Positions 34,857-44,658 of a stretch of 45,940 bases of DNA are shown here, piece after piece. The position numbers were made by a program, and so were the translations under genes. Location of the stretch: contig NZ_JAHKQL010000020.1 of the NCBI RefSeq assembly GCF_018861005.1, positions 323-46,262 of the forward strand, in the 5' to 3' direction. How positions within the stretch are numbered: position 1 is the first letter of the stretch; each line of letters begins with the position of its first letter. Source of the stretch: Polaribacter vadi. Its GTDB lineage: Bacteria; Bacteroidota; Bacteroidia; Flavobacteriales; Flavobacteriaceae. The notes beneath the pieces were generated by a model that was not told the origin of the DNA, made no database searches, and saw nothing but the letters and a program-made list of their open reading frames with translations.

Positions 34857-36128
34857 TTAATTTTTTACAAATTTAAGGGTTTTATACGCATCTGTTTTTA
34901 AGTAGTAAATTCCTTTAGAAAAATGACGTATATCTATTTTTAATTCTTGTTGATTAATGTTTTTGGTTTGATACATTATTTGCCCAAGCTGATTGTAAAT
35001 AATAATTGAATTTACATTTTCTTTTAAAGCTAAGGTTATCTCGTTTTTAACAATATTAGTGTTTATAAACGAAACTGGTAGAATGTTTGGAATTAATAAT
35101 ACATTTTCTGATGTTTCAACTTCCATTACTATAGGTAAGTGGTCGCTAAAATTGTATAGTGCATTTCTTAATTCTTGTGTAAAAGCACCTGTACAATTGG
35201 TATTGCTAACATAAGAATTATAACAGTTACCATTATTACCAATTGTTTTATAACTATTATCTACATAATACAAATCAGAACTTGTAGTCAAATTTTTAGA
35301 CATCATTATAAAGTCAAAACGATCATCCATTCCACCTCCAGCACCATCTCCATTTAATTGATAATTTCTTGTGGCTTGTGAATGTACATCAGCAAAAGAA
35401 CTATTATTCCAAAAATATGTTGAGTTATAATCATCATCAAAATAATCTTTATCATCATTAGGGAATTCTGGGCAGAGTCTATTTATTGGGTCTACAATTT
35501 GTATTGAATTGTACTCATCTATCAAAGCTGTAAAACCTTCTTCGTTACTTGTATAAAAATTAAAATCGCCAGCAAAAAGAACAAAACTGTTAGGGTCTAA
35601 TTGATCTAAATAAGTTGTGAATTCTCTAATAGAACTTAATCGTTTTTGTCTGTTTGTATAACCACTTGATGCTTTTAAATGTGTAACAAAAAACTCTAAG
35701 TTTATAGGTGTTGTTTCAGAATTTTCTGTGTTTAATTTAAAAGTGTAATGGTTTATATCTCTAGTAGTTGTAGGTAAAATAGTACTTTTTTCTAAAGTTA
35801 ATTTATCTGAATTAAAATATACCATTTGTAACAAACCTGTAGCAGGAGAGTTACTGTAATTAAAATCGGCTTTTTTAAATTTACTATTATAAGTTAAAAC
35901 TGCATTATTAAATAAATAATTAGATGCAGTTTCATTTTTAAGTTCACAAACCATAAATAAATCTGGTTGTATATCTTCTAAAATTGTCTTTAAATACGGT
36001 GTTCTATTTTGACTATTAAAATCAGAATCGTAATTTAATAAATTGTAAAACATTGTTTTTACTGTAGTTTGGCTGTTTATTGAAAAGCCATAAAATATAA
36101 GCAAAAAGAGTATGTTTTTTTTAATCAT
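34857..36128 (-). CDS. Secreted endonuclease/exonuclease/phosphatase with type IX sorting tail
   Basis: A 423-residue exported protein. After the signal peptide (LFLLIFYGFSINSQ) comes an EEP-fold catalytic domain with its usual residues: YNLLNYD (Asn32), Glu62 in MVCELKN, His150 in VTHLKAS, GDFN with Asp188 and Asn190, and SDHLP with Asp329 and His330, so it should be active on nucleic acid or phosphoesters. The last 75 residues (about 349-423) form a type IX secretion C-terminal domain, with YNQLGQIMYQT and GIYYLKT...KFVKN, so it is expected at the cell surface or outside. Its ATG overlaps the LOG gene stop (TAATG). Confidence 0.87.
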   Translation of the reverse strand: MIKKNILFLLIFYGFSINSQTTVKTMFYNLLNYDSDFNSQNRTPYLKTILEDIQPDLFMVCELKNETASNYLFNNAVLTYNSKFKKADFNYSNSPATGLLQMVYFNSDKLTLEKSTILPTTTRDINHYTFKLNTENSETTPINLEFFVTHLKASSGYTNRQKRLSSIREFTTYLDQLDPNSFVLFAGDFNFYTSNEEGFTALIDEYNSIQIVDPINRLCPEFPNDDKDYFDDDYNSTYFWNNSSFADVHSQATRNYQLNGDGAGGGMDDRFDFIMMSKNLTTSSDLYYVDNSYKTIGNNGNCYNSYVSNTNCTGAFTQELRNALYNFSDHLPIVMEVETSENVLLIPNILPVSFINTNIVKNEITLALKENVNSIIIYNQLGQIMYQTKNINQQELKIDIRHFSKGIYYLKTDAYKTLKFVKN

Positions 36129-36835
36129 TAAAAGTTCGGTTTTAATTTATACTTAGCGTAAAATTTATTAAAATGTTCTACAGCTTCATCTGCATTGTCT
36201 ACTACTCTAAAAAGATTTAAATCATCTTCGCTAATATTACCCTCTGCAATTAATGTGTTTTTTATCCAATCTAATAAACCAGCCCAAAACTTTTTACCAA
36301 CTAAAACAATAGGAAAACGACCAATTTTTTTTGTCTGAATTAAAGTAATCGCCTCAAAAAGTTCATCCATAGTACCAAAACCACCAGGCATTACTACAAA
36401 ACCTTGAGAGTATTTTACAAACATTACTTTTCTAACAAAAAAGTAATCGAAATCTAAGCTTTTTCCTGGGTCTATCCAAGGATTATCATGTTGTTCAAAA
36501 GGTAATTCTATGTTTAAACCAACAGAAAGTCCTTTTCCTCTATTTGCACCTTTATTACCAGCTTCCATAATTCCTGGGCCACCACCAGTTATTACTCCAA
36601 AACCATTTTGTGTTAATTTAAAAGCAACTTCTTCTGCTAATTTATAGTAAGGATGATCTGGTTTTGTACGTGCAGAACCAAAAATAGAAACACAAGGTCC
36701 TATTTTACTTAATCGTTCGTAGCCTTCTACAAATTCTGCCATTATTTTAAAAATAGCCCAAGAATCGTTTGTTTTTATTTCGTTCCAAGTTTTTGGTTGA
36801 AATTTTTCTTTTATTTTTCTGTCTTCGTTAATCAT
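36128..36835 (-). CDS. LOG family protein (TIGR00730-like Rossmann fold)
   Basis: A 235-residue cytoplasmic protein with the two LOG motifs: GGGPGIMEAGNKGA near residue 79 and MPGGFGTMDELFEA near 148. LOG enzymes are phosphoribohydrolases that split nucleoside monophosphates, releasing the base; those tested act on cytokinin-type nucleotides or on AMP and related forms. The residues of the PGGxGTxxE motif are complete, so activity is likely but substrate is not clear. It lies 26 bases after uvrA and overlaps the nuclease gene by one base. Confidence 0.9.
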   Translation of the reverse strand: MINEDRKIKEKFQPKTWNEIKTNDSWAIFKIMAEFVEGYERLSKIGPCVSIFGSARTKPDHPYYKLAEEVAFKLTQNGFGVITGGGPGIMEAGNKGANRGKGLSVGLNIELPFEQHDNPWIDPGKSLDFDYFFVRKVMFVKYSQGFVVMPGGFGTMDELFEAITLIQTKKIGRFPIVLVGKKFWAGLLDWIKNTLIAEGNISEDDLNLFRVVDNADEAVEHFNKFYAKYKLKPNF

Positions 36836-36861
36836 CTCTAAATATTTTTATCAATTTGTAA

Positions 36862-39684
36862 TTAGGCTAATTCCTTTTTCAAAAATTTAGCTGTATAACT
36901 TGTTTTGTGTTTTGCTACTTGTTCTGGGGTACCAGTTGTTAAAATTTTTCCACCTTTTTTTCCACCTTCCATACCAACATCAATAATATAATCTGCCAAT
37001 TTAATTACATCTAAATTATGTTCTATAATTAAAACTGTATTTCCTTTATCTGTTAGCTTGTTAAGTACTTCCATTAATACTCTAATATCTTCGAAATGTA
37101 AGCCTGTTGTAGGTTCATCTAAAATATAAAATGTATTTCCTGTGTCTCTTTTCGATAATTCTGATGCTAATTTAATTCGTTGAGCTTCACCACCAGAAAG
37201 TGTTGTTGATTGTTGCCCAAGTGTAATATAACCCAAACCTACATCTTTAATTGTTTTTAGTTTTCTATGGATTTTAGGTATGTTCTCAAAAAAATCAGTG
37301 GCATCTTCAATTGTCATATCTAACACATCAGAAATAGATTTACCTTTGTATCTAATTTCTAAAGTTTCTCTGTTAAAACGTTTTCCTTGACAGGTTTCAC
37401 ATTCTACTTGTACATCAGGTAAAAAGTTCATTTCAATTACACGAACTCCTCCTCCTTGACAAGTTTCACAACGACCACCTTTTACATTAAAAGAAAAACG
37501 GCCAGGTTTATAACCACGAATTGCAGCTTCTGGAGTTTTTGCAAATAAACTTCTAATTTCATCAAAAGTCTTGGTGTAGGTTGCTGGGTTAGATCTTGGT
37601 GTTCTTCCTATTGGAGATTGATCTATATCTATAACTTTATCAACATTTTCTAAACCTTCAATTTTCTTATAAGGTTTTGGCTTTTTTACACCTCTATAAA
37701 TATGAGCGTTTAAAATTGGGTAAAGTGTTTCGTTAATTAATGTAGATTTTCCACTACCAGAAACCCCTGTAACACAAATCATTTGTCCAAGAGGAAAATC
37801 AACAGAAACATTTTTAAGATTATTACCAGAAGCACCTTTTAGTGTTATGGTTTTTCCATTGCCTTTTCTACGTTTTTTAGGAACTTCAATTTTTTTTCTA
37901 CCAGTTAAATAATCTGTGGTTAAAGTTTCGTTTTTTATAATATCATTATAGGTACCAATACTTACTATTTCTCCTCCATATTTTCCTGCTCCAGGGCCAA
38001 TATCTAAAACATAATCTGCTTTTTTCATCATATCTTCATCATGTTCAACGACTAAAACAGAATTACCAACATCTCTTAATTTTATTAAAGAATCTATTAA
38101 TTTTTGATTGTCTCTTTGATGTAAGCCAATACTTGGTTCATCTAAAATATATAAAACACCTACTAATTGTGAACCAATTTGAGTTGCTAAACGAATTCTT
38201 TGAGCTTCGCCACCAGAAAGTGATTTAGAGGTTCTGTCTAAAGTTAAATAATCTAAACCAACATCTAATAAAAACTGAATACGAGTTCTTATTTCTTTTA
38301 ATATTTCTGATGCAATTGTAAGTTGTTTATCTGATAAGTTTCTTTCGATTGTAGAAAACCAAGAAGCTAATTCAGTTACATCCATTTGTGCTAAATCACT
38401 TATATTTTTATCAGTAATTTTAAAATGTAGCGCTTCTTTTTTTAATCTTTTTCCACTACAAACAGAGCAAGTAACTTCATCCATAAAGCCTTTTGCCCAG
38501 CGTTTTATACTTGTGCTTTCTGCATTTTTATATTGGTTTTCTATAAAAGCAACAATACCTTCAAAATCAATTTTGTAATTTCTAGTTACACCAACAGTTT
38601 TAGATTCAATTTTAAAAGTTTCATTACCACCATTTAAAATAATTTCTAATGCTTCTTTGGGTATATCTTTAATAGCATCTGTTAATTTAAATTGATAACG
38701 TTCTGCTATATTCTGAATTTGTTTAAAAATCCAACTACTTTTTTGTCCACCTAAAGGTGCAATTCCTCCATTTTTTATAGAAACTGTATCATCAGGAATC
38801 ACTTTTTTTAAGTTAATTTCTTGAGTAATACCTAGTCCATTGCATTTATTACAAGCGCCTTTTGGCGAGTTAAAAGAAAAAGTGTTTGGCTCAGGATTTG
38901 GATATGCAATTCCTGTTGTTGGACACATTAATTCTCTACTAAAATAACGAGGATTATTGTCATCAATATCAATAACCATCATTATATTATTACCAGAATA
39001 TAAAGCTGTTTTTATAGTTTCTTCTAATCTTTTTTCTGATGATTTATTTACCAAAAGGCGATCGATTACAACTTCAATATCATGCGTTTTATACCTGTCT
39101 AAACGCATTCCTTTTTCTATTTCTCTTATTTCTCCATCAACCCTTACTCTAACAAAACCTTGTTTAGAAATTTGTTCGAACAATTCTCTATAATGTCCTT
39201 TTCTAGATTTAATTAAAGGCGCTAAAACTGCAACTTTTTTATTGTCAAAATCTTTTAGAATTAGCTCTTTTATTTGTTCATCAGAATAACTTACCATTTT
39301 TTCGCGAGTATTGTACGAATAAGCATCAGCTGCTCTTGCAAATAAAAGTCTAAGAAAATCGTAAATTTCTGTAATTGTACCTACTGTAGAACGTGGACTT
39401 TTATTAGTAGTTTTTTGTTCTATAGAAATTACAGGAGATAAACCATCAATTTTATCTACATCAGGTCTTTCTAAGCCACCTAAAAATTGTCTGGCATAAG
39501 CAGAAAAAGTTTCTATATAGCGTCTTTGGCCTTCAGCATAAATAGTGTCGAAGGCTAATGAAGATTTTCCACTACCACTTAAACCAGTAATTACAACTAG
39601 TTTTTCTCGCGGAATTTTTACATCTATATTTTTTAAATTATGGGCTCTTGCTCCATAAACTTCAATATATTCTTGGTCTTTCAA
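36862..39684 (-). CDS. uvrA: Excinuclease ABC subunit A
   Basis: DNA-damage recognition ATPase of nucleotide excision repair. Two ABC modules are visible: Walker [13 protein letters not shown] (from residue 34) and [13 protein letters not shown], each followed by a LSGGEAQRI signature, plus zinc-finger cysteine sets [17 protein letters not shown] and [18 protein letters not shown] place the start at TTG 39684, giving 940 residues beginning [16 protein letters not shown], the usual flavobacterial N-terminus. The longer frame from TTG 39711 would begin inside the TAACTTTG promoter element, which is not plausible. It heads a unit with the LOG, nuclease and M1-like genes. Confidence 0.95.
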   Translation of the reverse strand: MKDQEYIEVYGARAHNLKNIDVKIPREKLVVITGLSGSGKSSLAFDTIYAEGQRRYIETFSAYARQFLGGLERPDVDKIDGLSPVISIEQKTTNKSPRSTVGTITEIYDFLRLLFARAADAYSYNTREKMVSYSDEQIKELILKDFDNKKVAVLAPLIKSRKGHYRELFEQISKQGFVRVRVDGEIREIEKGMRLDRYKTHDIEVVIDRLLVNKSSEKRLEETIKTALYSGNNIMMVIDIDDNNPRYFSRELMCPTTGIAYPNPEPNTFSFNSPKGACNKCNGLGITQEINLKKVIPDDTVSIKNGGIAPLGGQKSSWIFKQIQNIAERYQFKLTDAIKDIPKEALEIILNGGNETFKIESKTVGVTRNYKIDFEGIVAFIENQYKNAESTSIKRWAKGFMDEVTCSVCSGKRLKKEALHFKITDKNISDLAQMDVTELASWFSTIERNLSDKQLTIASEILKEIRTRIQFLLDVGLDYLTLDRTSKSLSGGEAQRIRLATQIGSQLVGVLYILDEPSIGLHQRDNQKLIDSLIKLRDVGNSVLVVEHDEDMMKKADYVLDIGPGAGKYGGEIVSIGTYNDIIKNETLTTDYLTGRKKIEVPKKRRKGNGKTITLKGASGNNLKNVSVDFPLGQMICVTGVSGSGKSTLINETLYPILNAHIYRGVKKPKPYKKIEGLENVDKVIDIDQSPIGRTPRSNPATYTKTFDEIRSLFAKTPEAAIRGYKPGRFSFNVKGGRCETCQGGGVRVIEMNFLPDVQVECETCQGKRFNRETLEIRYKGKSISDVLDMTIEDATDFFENIPKIHRKLKTIKDVGLGYITLGQQSTTLSGGEAQRIKLASELSKRDTGNTFYILDEPTTGLHFEDIRVLMEVLNKLTDKGNTVLIIEHNLDVIKLADYIIDVGMEGGKKGGKILTTGTPEQVAKHKTSYTAKFLKKELA

Positions 39685-39708
39685 AAAAATGGAGTTTTTG
39701 CAAAGATG

Positions 39709-39716
39709 CAAAGTTA
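39709..39716 (-). promoter_or_regulatory. -7 promoter element for uvrA
   Basis: Minus-strand TAACTTTG matches TAnnTTTG exactly, 25 bases upstream of the TTG start at 39684. A second near match (CATCTTTG, 39701-39708) lies directly downstream. Its position decides the uvrA start. Confidence 0.65.
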
Positions 39717-39917
39717 ATCAATCTGTATTACTTTTTTATTAAAAAGCAACTATTGCCTAAATTAGAATTAATATATTTTCAAATTCATAGTTTAAATCAC
39801 TTTTCTTAACGAATTCTAATTTTTAATATTAAATTTTTATCAAACTTAATTTTAGTGATTTTAAGATAAATCATCTCAATATACTATCTTGCATTTAAAT
39901 GTTTAATAATAAATTGT

Positions 39918-40136
39918 ATGCATTCAATTCGTCATTTTTTTGAAAGACATGGTTTTGGGGTTTTTTCTAGGCTAGCAGATAGATTAGGTATTAGAGCCAA
40001 AAATGTACGTATATACTTTGTTTATGTAACTTTTTTTACTGTTGGTTTATCTTTTGGGTTGTATTTAACTTTAGCATTTTTAATGAAGCTAAAAGATTTA
40101 GTTTATACAAAAAGAACTTCGGTTTTTGATTTATAA
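39918..40136 (+). CDS. PspC domain-containing small membrane protein
   Basis: A 72-residue protein of the PspC family: FSRLADRLGIRAKNVRIYFVYV (quoted in part; residues 18-38) is the typical pre-helix segment, followed by a long hydrophobic stretch (about 31-58). In enterobacteria PspC senses envelope stress and recruits PspA; here the gene has no pspA neighbour and is a short stand-alone form common in Flavobacteriaceae. It is followed after 3 bases by a potassium channel gene. A loose -7-like TATCTTGC lies near 39885. Confidence 0.78.
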   Translation: MHSIRHFFERHGFGVFSRLADRLGIRAKNVRIYFVYVTFFTVGLSFGLYLTLAFLMKLKDLVYTKRTSVFDL

Positions 40137-40139
40137 TTT

Positions 40140-41138
40140 ATGGGGTTTTTAGCATCTAAGATTTATAAGATACTGTTTTTAGTAGTTTCAATTTTAACTG
40201 TTGGAACTGTTGGTTACATGCTTTTATCTCATTATTCTTTTGTTGATGCACTTTATATGACTGTTATTACTGTAACAACAGTAGGTTTTGGTGAGGTGCA
40301 ACCTTTTACGCCAGAAGATAAGATTTTTACAATTTTTTTAATTTTAACAAGTATTACTATTTTTGGTTATGCAGTTTCAGCATTTTCAGAATATTTAGTT
40401 AGCGGACAATTTTTTGAACATTTTAAACATAGAAGGGTGGAAAAACAAATAGCACATTTAGAAGGGCATACAATTGTTTGTGGTTATGGTAGAAATGGAA
40501 AACAAGCAATTGTAAAATTGCAAAATTATCGTAAAGATTTTGTTGTTGTAGAAAGAGATAAAGAAATGATTGCTTTATTAGATGAGCAAGGTTTGTTAAA
40601 TATTCATGGTGATGCAACTATGGATGAAACTTTAATTAATGCTGGTATACATAAAGCTACAGCATTAATTGCAGCATTACCTTCTGATGCTAATAATCTT
40701 TTTATTGTTTTAACAGCCAGTCAACTAAATAAAAAATGTAGAATAATTAGTAGAGCTTCTGATGAAAGTTCTTACAGTAAATTAAAAATTGCTGGAGCAG
40801 ACAACGTAATTATGCCAGATAAATTAGGTGGTAATCACATGGCTTCTTTAGTAACAACTCCAGATGTTATAGAATTTGTAGATCGATTAACAATAGAAGG
40901 AGAAACAACTGCAAATTTAGAAGAGATTGATGTAGATGAATTGCCAATAAAATATATAGGCAAAACTATTTTAGATTTAGATTTAAGAAAAAAAACGGGT
41001 TGTACAGTTATAGGTTTTAGAAACCCTGATAAAGATTATATAATAAACCCAGATGCTGGTTCAGTTTTAATAAATGGTTCTCACTTAATTGTTTTAGGTA
41101 GGCCAGAACAAATAACAAAACTTAGACAGTTATTTTAA
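40140..41138 (+). CDS. Two-helix potassium channel with RCK (TrkA-N/C) domain
   Basis: A 332-residue ion channel. Two membrane helices flank a pore loop with the selectivity filter TVGFG (residues 47-51), a common bacterial variant of TVGYG. Then an RCK N-domain follows, with the GYGRNG nucleotide-binding loop (115-120) and the acidic residue at the end of strand 2 in VVVERDK, and a TrkA-C-like tail from about residue 250 (TANLEEIDVDELPIKY). It should act in the inner membrane and be gated by a bound ligand such as a nucleotide or calcium. Tightly linked to pspC (3 bases) and the reductase gene (1 base). Confidence 0.9.
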   Translation: MGFLASKIYKILFLVVSILTVGTVGYMLLSHYSFVDALYMTVITVTTVGFGEVQPFTPEDKIFTIFLILTSITIFGYAVSAFSEYLVSGQFFEHFKHRRVEKQIAHLEGHTIVCGYGRNGKQAIVKLQNYRKDFVVVERDKEMIALLDEQGLLNIHGDATMDETLINAGIHKATALIAALPSDANNLFIVLTASQLNKKCRIISRASDESSYSKLKIAGADNVIMPDKLGGNHMASLVTTPDVIEFVDRLTIEGETTANLEEIDVDELPIKYIGKTILDLDLRKKTGCTVIGFRNPDKDYIINPDAGSVLINGSHLIVLGRPEQITKLRQLF

Positions 41139-41139
41139 A

Positions 41140-42039
41140 ATGAATAAAGTTATTATTACAGGTAGTAATGGATTATTGGGTCAGTCTTTACTAGAATTAT
41201 TACTACAGGATAAAGAAAACTACGAAGTTTTTGGATTTTCGAGAGGTAAAAATAGAAGTGGAAGAGAAGATTTTACTTACGTTTCTATTGATATTACAAA
41301 CAAAGAAAACCTGAAAAATACAATAAGAGAAATTAAACCTGATTTTATAATAAATACAGCTGCAATGACACAAGTTGATGCTTGTGAAAATGATAAAAAT
41401 GCTTGCGATTTATTAAATATCATTGTTGTCAAATGGTTAGCTGAGGTTTCGTTAAAAATAAAAGCACATTTAGTTCATCTTTCTACGGATTTTATTTTTG
41501 ATGGAAAAAAAGGATATTACAAAGAAACAGATACGCCAAATCCATTAAGTTATTATGGTATGTCAAAATTAAAATCAGAAGAAGTATTATTAGATTCAAA
41601 TATCAATTATACAATTCTAAGAACCATTTTAGTTTACGGAAAAGTATTTGATATGAGTAGAAGCAATATTGTACTTTGGGTAATAAGTATGCTAAAACAA
41701 GGCAAAGAAATTACAATTGTTGATGATCAGTTTAGAATGCCAACCTATGTAGATGATTTAGCCTTAGCTTGTAAAATTTCTATGGATAAAAAAGCGAAAG
41801 GTATTTATCATATTTCATCAAACAAATTATTAAGTGTTTTTGAGATTGCACAACAAATTGCTGAGGTTTTTAATTTAGATAAAAGTTTAATAAAACCTAT
41901 AACTACATTAACCTTAAATCAAACAGCACCAAGACCAGCAAAAACAGGTTTCGATTTGTCAAAAACAAATAAAGGGTTAGAGTTTTATCCAAAATCATTT
42001 AAAGAAGATTTGCACAGATTTAAAGAAAAGTTAATGTAA
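41140..42039 (+). CDS. RmlD-like sugar-nucleotide reductase (extended SDR)
   Basis: A 299-residue NAD(P)-dependent reductase of the dTDP-4-dehydrorhamnose reductase family. GSNGLLG (residues 8-14) is the cofactor loop, NTAAMTQVDACE (72-83) and LSTDFIFDG (114-122) are typical RmlD blocks, and Tyr139-x3-Lys143 in YYGMSK is the catalytic pair. No other dTDP-rhamnose genes are adjacent, and its neighbours are a potassium channel and a symporter, so the real product may be something other than dTDP-rhamnose. ATG one base after the channel stop. Confidence 0.85.
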   Translation: MNKVIITGSNGLLGQSLLELLLQDKENYEVFGFSRGKNRSGREDFTYVSIDITNKENLKNTIREIKPDFIINTAAMTQVDACENDKNACDLLNIIVVKWLAEVSLKIKAHLVHLSTDFIFDGKKGYYKETDTPNPLSYYGMSKLKSEEVLLDSNINYTILRTILVYGKVFDMSRSNIVLWVISMLKQGKEITIVDDQFRMPTYVDDLALACKISMDKKAKGIYHISSNKLLSVFEIAQQIAEVFNLDKSLIKPITTLTLNQTAPRPAKTGFDLSKTNKGLEFYPKSFKEDLHRFKEKLM

Positions 42040-42129
42040 AAATGACATTTAACATTCAAAAATTGTTAAAACTTCATTTTTTTTAAGATATTGCACATCA
42101 GTAAATTTAAAACTAACAATACGAATATT

Positions 42130-43716
42130 ATGAAGAAAAAACTTCTTTCTTTGTTGCTTTTAGTAGCACCAATATTAACTTTTGCCCAAGAAAAAGGACT
42201 AGACCAACAAATAGACGAAGCTTTTGGTAGTGCCACTGGCTGGTTTGTGGATTTTATTTTTTATCAAATCCCATTTACAGATACAGTAAGTATTTACTGG
42301 GTATTATTTCCGCTTATTTTAGGAGCATTATACTTTACTTTCTATTTCAATTTTATCAACTTTAAAGGTTTTATTACATCAATAAATATTGTTAGAGGTA
42401 AATACGATAGTTTAGAAGATAGAGAAGATCATAAAGTAGAAATTGCTAAATCAGAATTTACTGACGAAGAAGATAATCCAGATACTATTAGAGTAGAAGG
42501 TCATAGTGGAGAGGTTTCTCACTTCCAAGCATTAACAGCAGCACTTTCTGCAACTGTTGGTTTAGGTAATATAGCAGGTGTAGCAATTGCAGTTTCTATT
42601 GGTGGTGCAGGTGCTACTTTTTGGATGATTGTTGCAGGTTTTTTAGGAATGGCATCAAAATTTGTGGAGTGTACTTTAGGTGTAAAATATAGAGATATTG
42701 AAGCTGATGGAACTGTTTATGGAGGCCCAATGTATTATTTAACAAAAGGATTAAAAAATAAAACATTAGGTAAAGTTTTAGCAGTGTTTTTTGCCATTTT
42801 TGTAATTGGAGGTTCATTTGGTGGTGGAAACATGTTTCAAGTAAATCAAGCTTTTCAATTAGTAGAAAATATTACAGGAGGTTCAGAATCTTTTATTCAT
42901 GGTAAAGGTTGGTTATTTGGTTTAGTAATGGCAATTCTTGTAGGTATTGTAATTATTGGAGGAATCAAAAAAATAGCTAAAGTGACAGATAAAATTGTGC
43001 CTTTTATGGTGGCAATTTACGTTGCAGCTTCGTTATTTGTAATTTTTGCAAACTTCAGTATGGTTGGTGATGCGTTTTCTCAAATCTTTACAGGGGCATT
43101 TAGTCCAGAAGGAATTGCAGGTGGTGCAGTAGGAGTTTTAGTACAAGGATTTAGAAGAGCAGCTTTTTCTAACGAAGCAGGTATTGGTTCTGCATCTATT
43201 GCACATTCTGCAGTAAAAACAAAATATGCAGCAAGTGAAGGTATGGTTGCATTATTAGAACCTTTTATAGATACAGTTGTGGTTTGTACAATGACAGCTT
43301 TAGTGTTAATTATTACTGGTAATGTAGCTGCAGAAAATGCTTCATTAAATGATGCACAAGCAATTTTATTAACCTCTGGTGCATTTGAATCTGCAATTTC
43401 TTGGTTCCCTTATGTATTAACAGTAGCAGTTGTTTTATTTGCATTTAGCTCAATGATTTCTTGGTCTTATTATGGTTTTCAAGGTTGGGTATTTTTATTC
43501 GGTAGATCTAAAAAAATGGAATATACTTATAAAGTAATCTTTTGTGTGTTTGTTGTAATTGGTGCAGCAGCAAGTTTAGGTTCTGTAATTGGTTTTTCTG
43601 ATGCAATGGTTTTTGCAATGATGGTGCCAAATATGATAGGTTTAATTTTATTGGCTCCTAAAGTTAAAGCAGAGTTAACAAAATATATGGATGCTATAAA
43701 AAGTACTAAAGCATAA
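42130..43716 (+). CDS. Alanine/glycine:cation symporter (AGCS) family protein
   Basis: A 528-residue inner-membrane transporter that takes up alanine or glycine with sodium. From the chosen ATG (42130) it opens with a short hydrophobic, signal-like helix ending in TFAQ, then about 11 membrane helices with AGCS motifs [21 protein letters not shown] (quoted in part; about 138-157), [11 protein letters not shown] near 198 and [19 protein letters not shown] near 346. The longer frame from a TTG at 42091 would add a hydrophilic stretch before the leader and is not favoured. It is followed after 9 bases by the ComEA-like gene, whose first codons form a terminator-like hairpin. Confidence 0.9.
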   Translation: MKKKLLSLLLLVAPILTFAQEKGLDQQIDEAFGSATGWFVDFIFYQIPFTDTVSIYWVLFPLILGALYFTFYFNFINFKGFITSINIVRGKYDSLEDREDHKVEIAKSEFTDEEDNPDTIRVEGHSGEVSHFQALTAALSATVGLGNIAGVAIAVSIGGAGATFWMIVAGFLGMASKFVECTLGVKYRDIEADGTVYGGPMYYLTKGLKNKTLGKVLAVFFAIFVIGGSFGGGNMFQVNQAFQLVENITGGSESFIHGKGWLFGLVMAILVGIVIIGGIKKIAKVTDKIVPFMVAIYVAASLFVIFANFSMVGDAFSQIFTGAFSPEGIAGGAVGVLVQGFRRAAFSNEAGIGSASIAHSAVKTKYAASEGMVALLEPFIDTVVVCTMTALVLIITGNVAAENASLNDAQAILLTSGAFESAISWFPYVLTVAVVLFAFSSMISWSYYGFQGWVFLFGRSKKMEYTYKVIFCVFVVIGAAASLGSVIGFSDAMVFAMMVPNMIGLILLAPKVKAELTKYMDAIKSTKA

Positions 43717-43725
43717 AATATAAAA

Positions 43726-44640
43726 ATGAAAATTTTAAAATCCCATTTCTGGTATAACAAAAGCCAAAGAAATGGGATTTTTTTATTGGCAATATTTATC
43801 ATTATTCTTCAAATATTTATTTTTTCTGATGTTCTTTTTGATGATGATAAAATAGATACAAATCAACCAAATTTACTCGCTTTTCAAAATCAAATAGATA
43901 GTTTAAAATTAGTTGAAATAGAAAACAGAAAGCCTAAAATCTATCCTTTTAATCCAAATTTTATCACAGATTATAAAGGCGAACAATTAGGGATGTCTTT
44001 AAAAGAAATTGATCGATTATTATCTTTCAGAAAAACAAATAAATTTGTGAATTCTAAAGAAGAATTTCAAAAAGTAACGAAGATCTCAGATTCTTTACTG
44101 GCAAAAATATCTCCTTATTTTAAATTTCCAGATTGGGTTGTAGAAAGAAATAAGAATAATCAGAATTCTACTTCAAATACCAATTCTAAAACTTTCGATA
44201 ATTCTAACAAGAAGTACAACTATAAGAAGAAGGTAGTATCAACCACAGACATCAACAAAGCAACAGCAGAAGATTTTAGAACTATAAACGGAATTGGTGC
44301 CGCTTTTTCTGAAAGAATTATTAAGTATCGTTCTAAATTGCAAGGATTTTCTTTGGATGCTCAATTGTACGAGGTATGGGGTTTAGAAAAAGAAGTTGCA
44401 GATAAAGCGCTTTCGGTTTTTAAAATTGTAGATAAACCAATCATTAAGAAAGTGAATGTAAATACTGTGGAATTCAAACAATTATTGAAAAATCCTTACA
44501 TAGATTACGAGTTGTGTAAAAAGATTTTTAATTATAGAGATGAGGTTGCTGAGCTCCAAGATATATCAGAATTAAAAAATATCAAGGGTTTTCCTTTAGA
44601 TTTGTATGATAGAATAACCTTATATTTGTTGGCTGAATAA
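43726..44640 (+). CDS. ComEA-like helix-hairpin-helix membrane protein
   Basis: A 304-residue protein with a short cytoplasmic N-terminus (SHFWYNKSQRNG), one membrane helix (about 18-36) and an outer part with helix-hairpin-helix repeats: LLSFRKTNKFVNSKEEF near 95, DINKATAEDFRTINGIGAAF near 173-192 and VNVNTVEFKQLLKNPYID near 242, each resembling ComEA-type DNA-binding units. A periplasmic DNA-binding role is inferred, with competence only a possibility. The first 20 codons (43737-43784) fold into a 14-bp hairpin with a T-run, so transcription from the symporter may be reduced before reaching this gene. Confidence 0.82.
   Translation: MKILKSHFWYNKSQRNGIFLLAIFIIILQIFIFSDVLFDDDKIDTNQPNLLAFQNQIDSLKLVEIENRKPKIYPFNPNFITDYKGEQLGMSLKEIDRLLSFRKTNKFVNSKEEFQKVTKISDSLLAKISPYFKFPDWVVERNKNNQNSTSNTNSKTFDNSNKKYNYKKKVVSTTDINKATAEDFRTINGIGAAFSERIIKYRSKLQGFSLDAQLYEVWGLEKEVADKALSVFKIVDKPIIKKVNVNTVEFKQLLKNPYIDYELCKKIFNYRDEVAELQDISELKNIKGFPLDLYDRITLYLLAE
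43737..43784 (+). terminator. Intrinsic-terminator-like hairpin inside a coding start
   Basis: Perfect 14-bp arms AAAATCCCATTTCT (43737-43750) and its complement (43768-43781), a 17-base loop and a run of seven Ts (43778-43784). It lies 21 bases after the AGCS stop codon and begins 11 bases into the ComEA-like gene. Confidence 0.75.
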
Positions 44641-44658
44641 ATAAAAATATCCTGCCTA

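Noticed and set aside
41140..42039. Part of a dTDP-rhamnose operon
   Set aside because: No rmlA, rmlB or rmlC gene is nearby; only the family assignment is kept.
42091..42129. Upstream TTG start for the AGCS symporter
   Set aside because: It would place a polar 13-residue stretch before a clear signal-like leader that has its own ATG at 42130.
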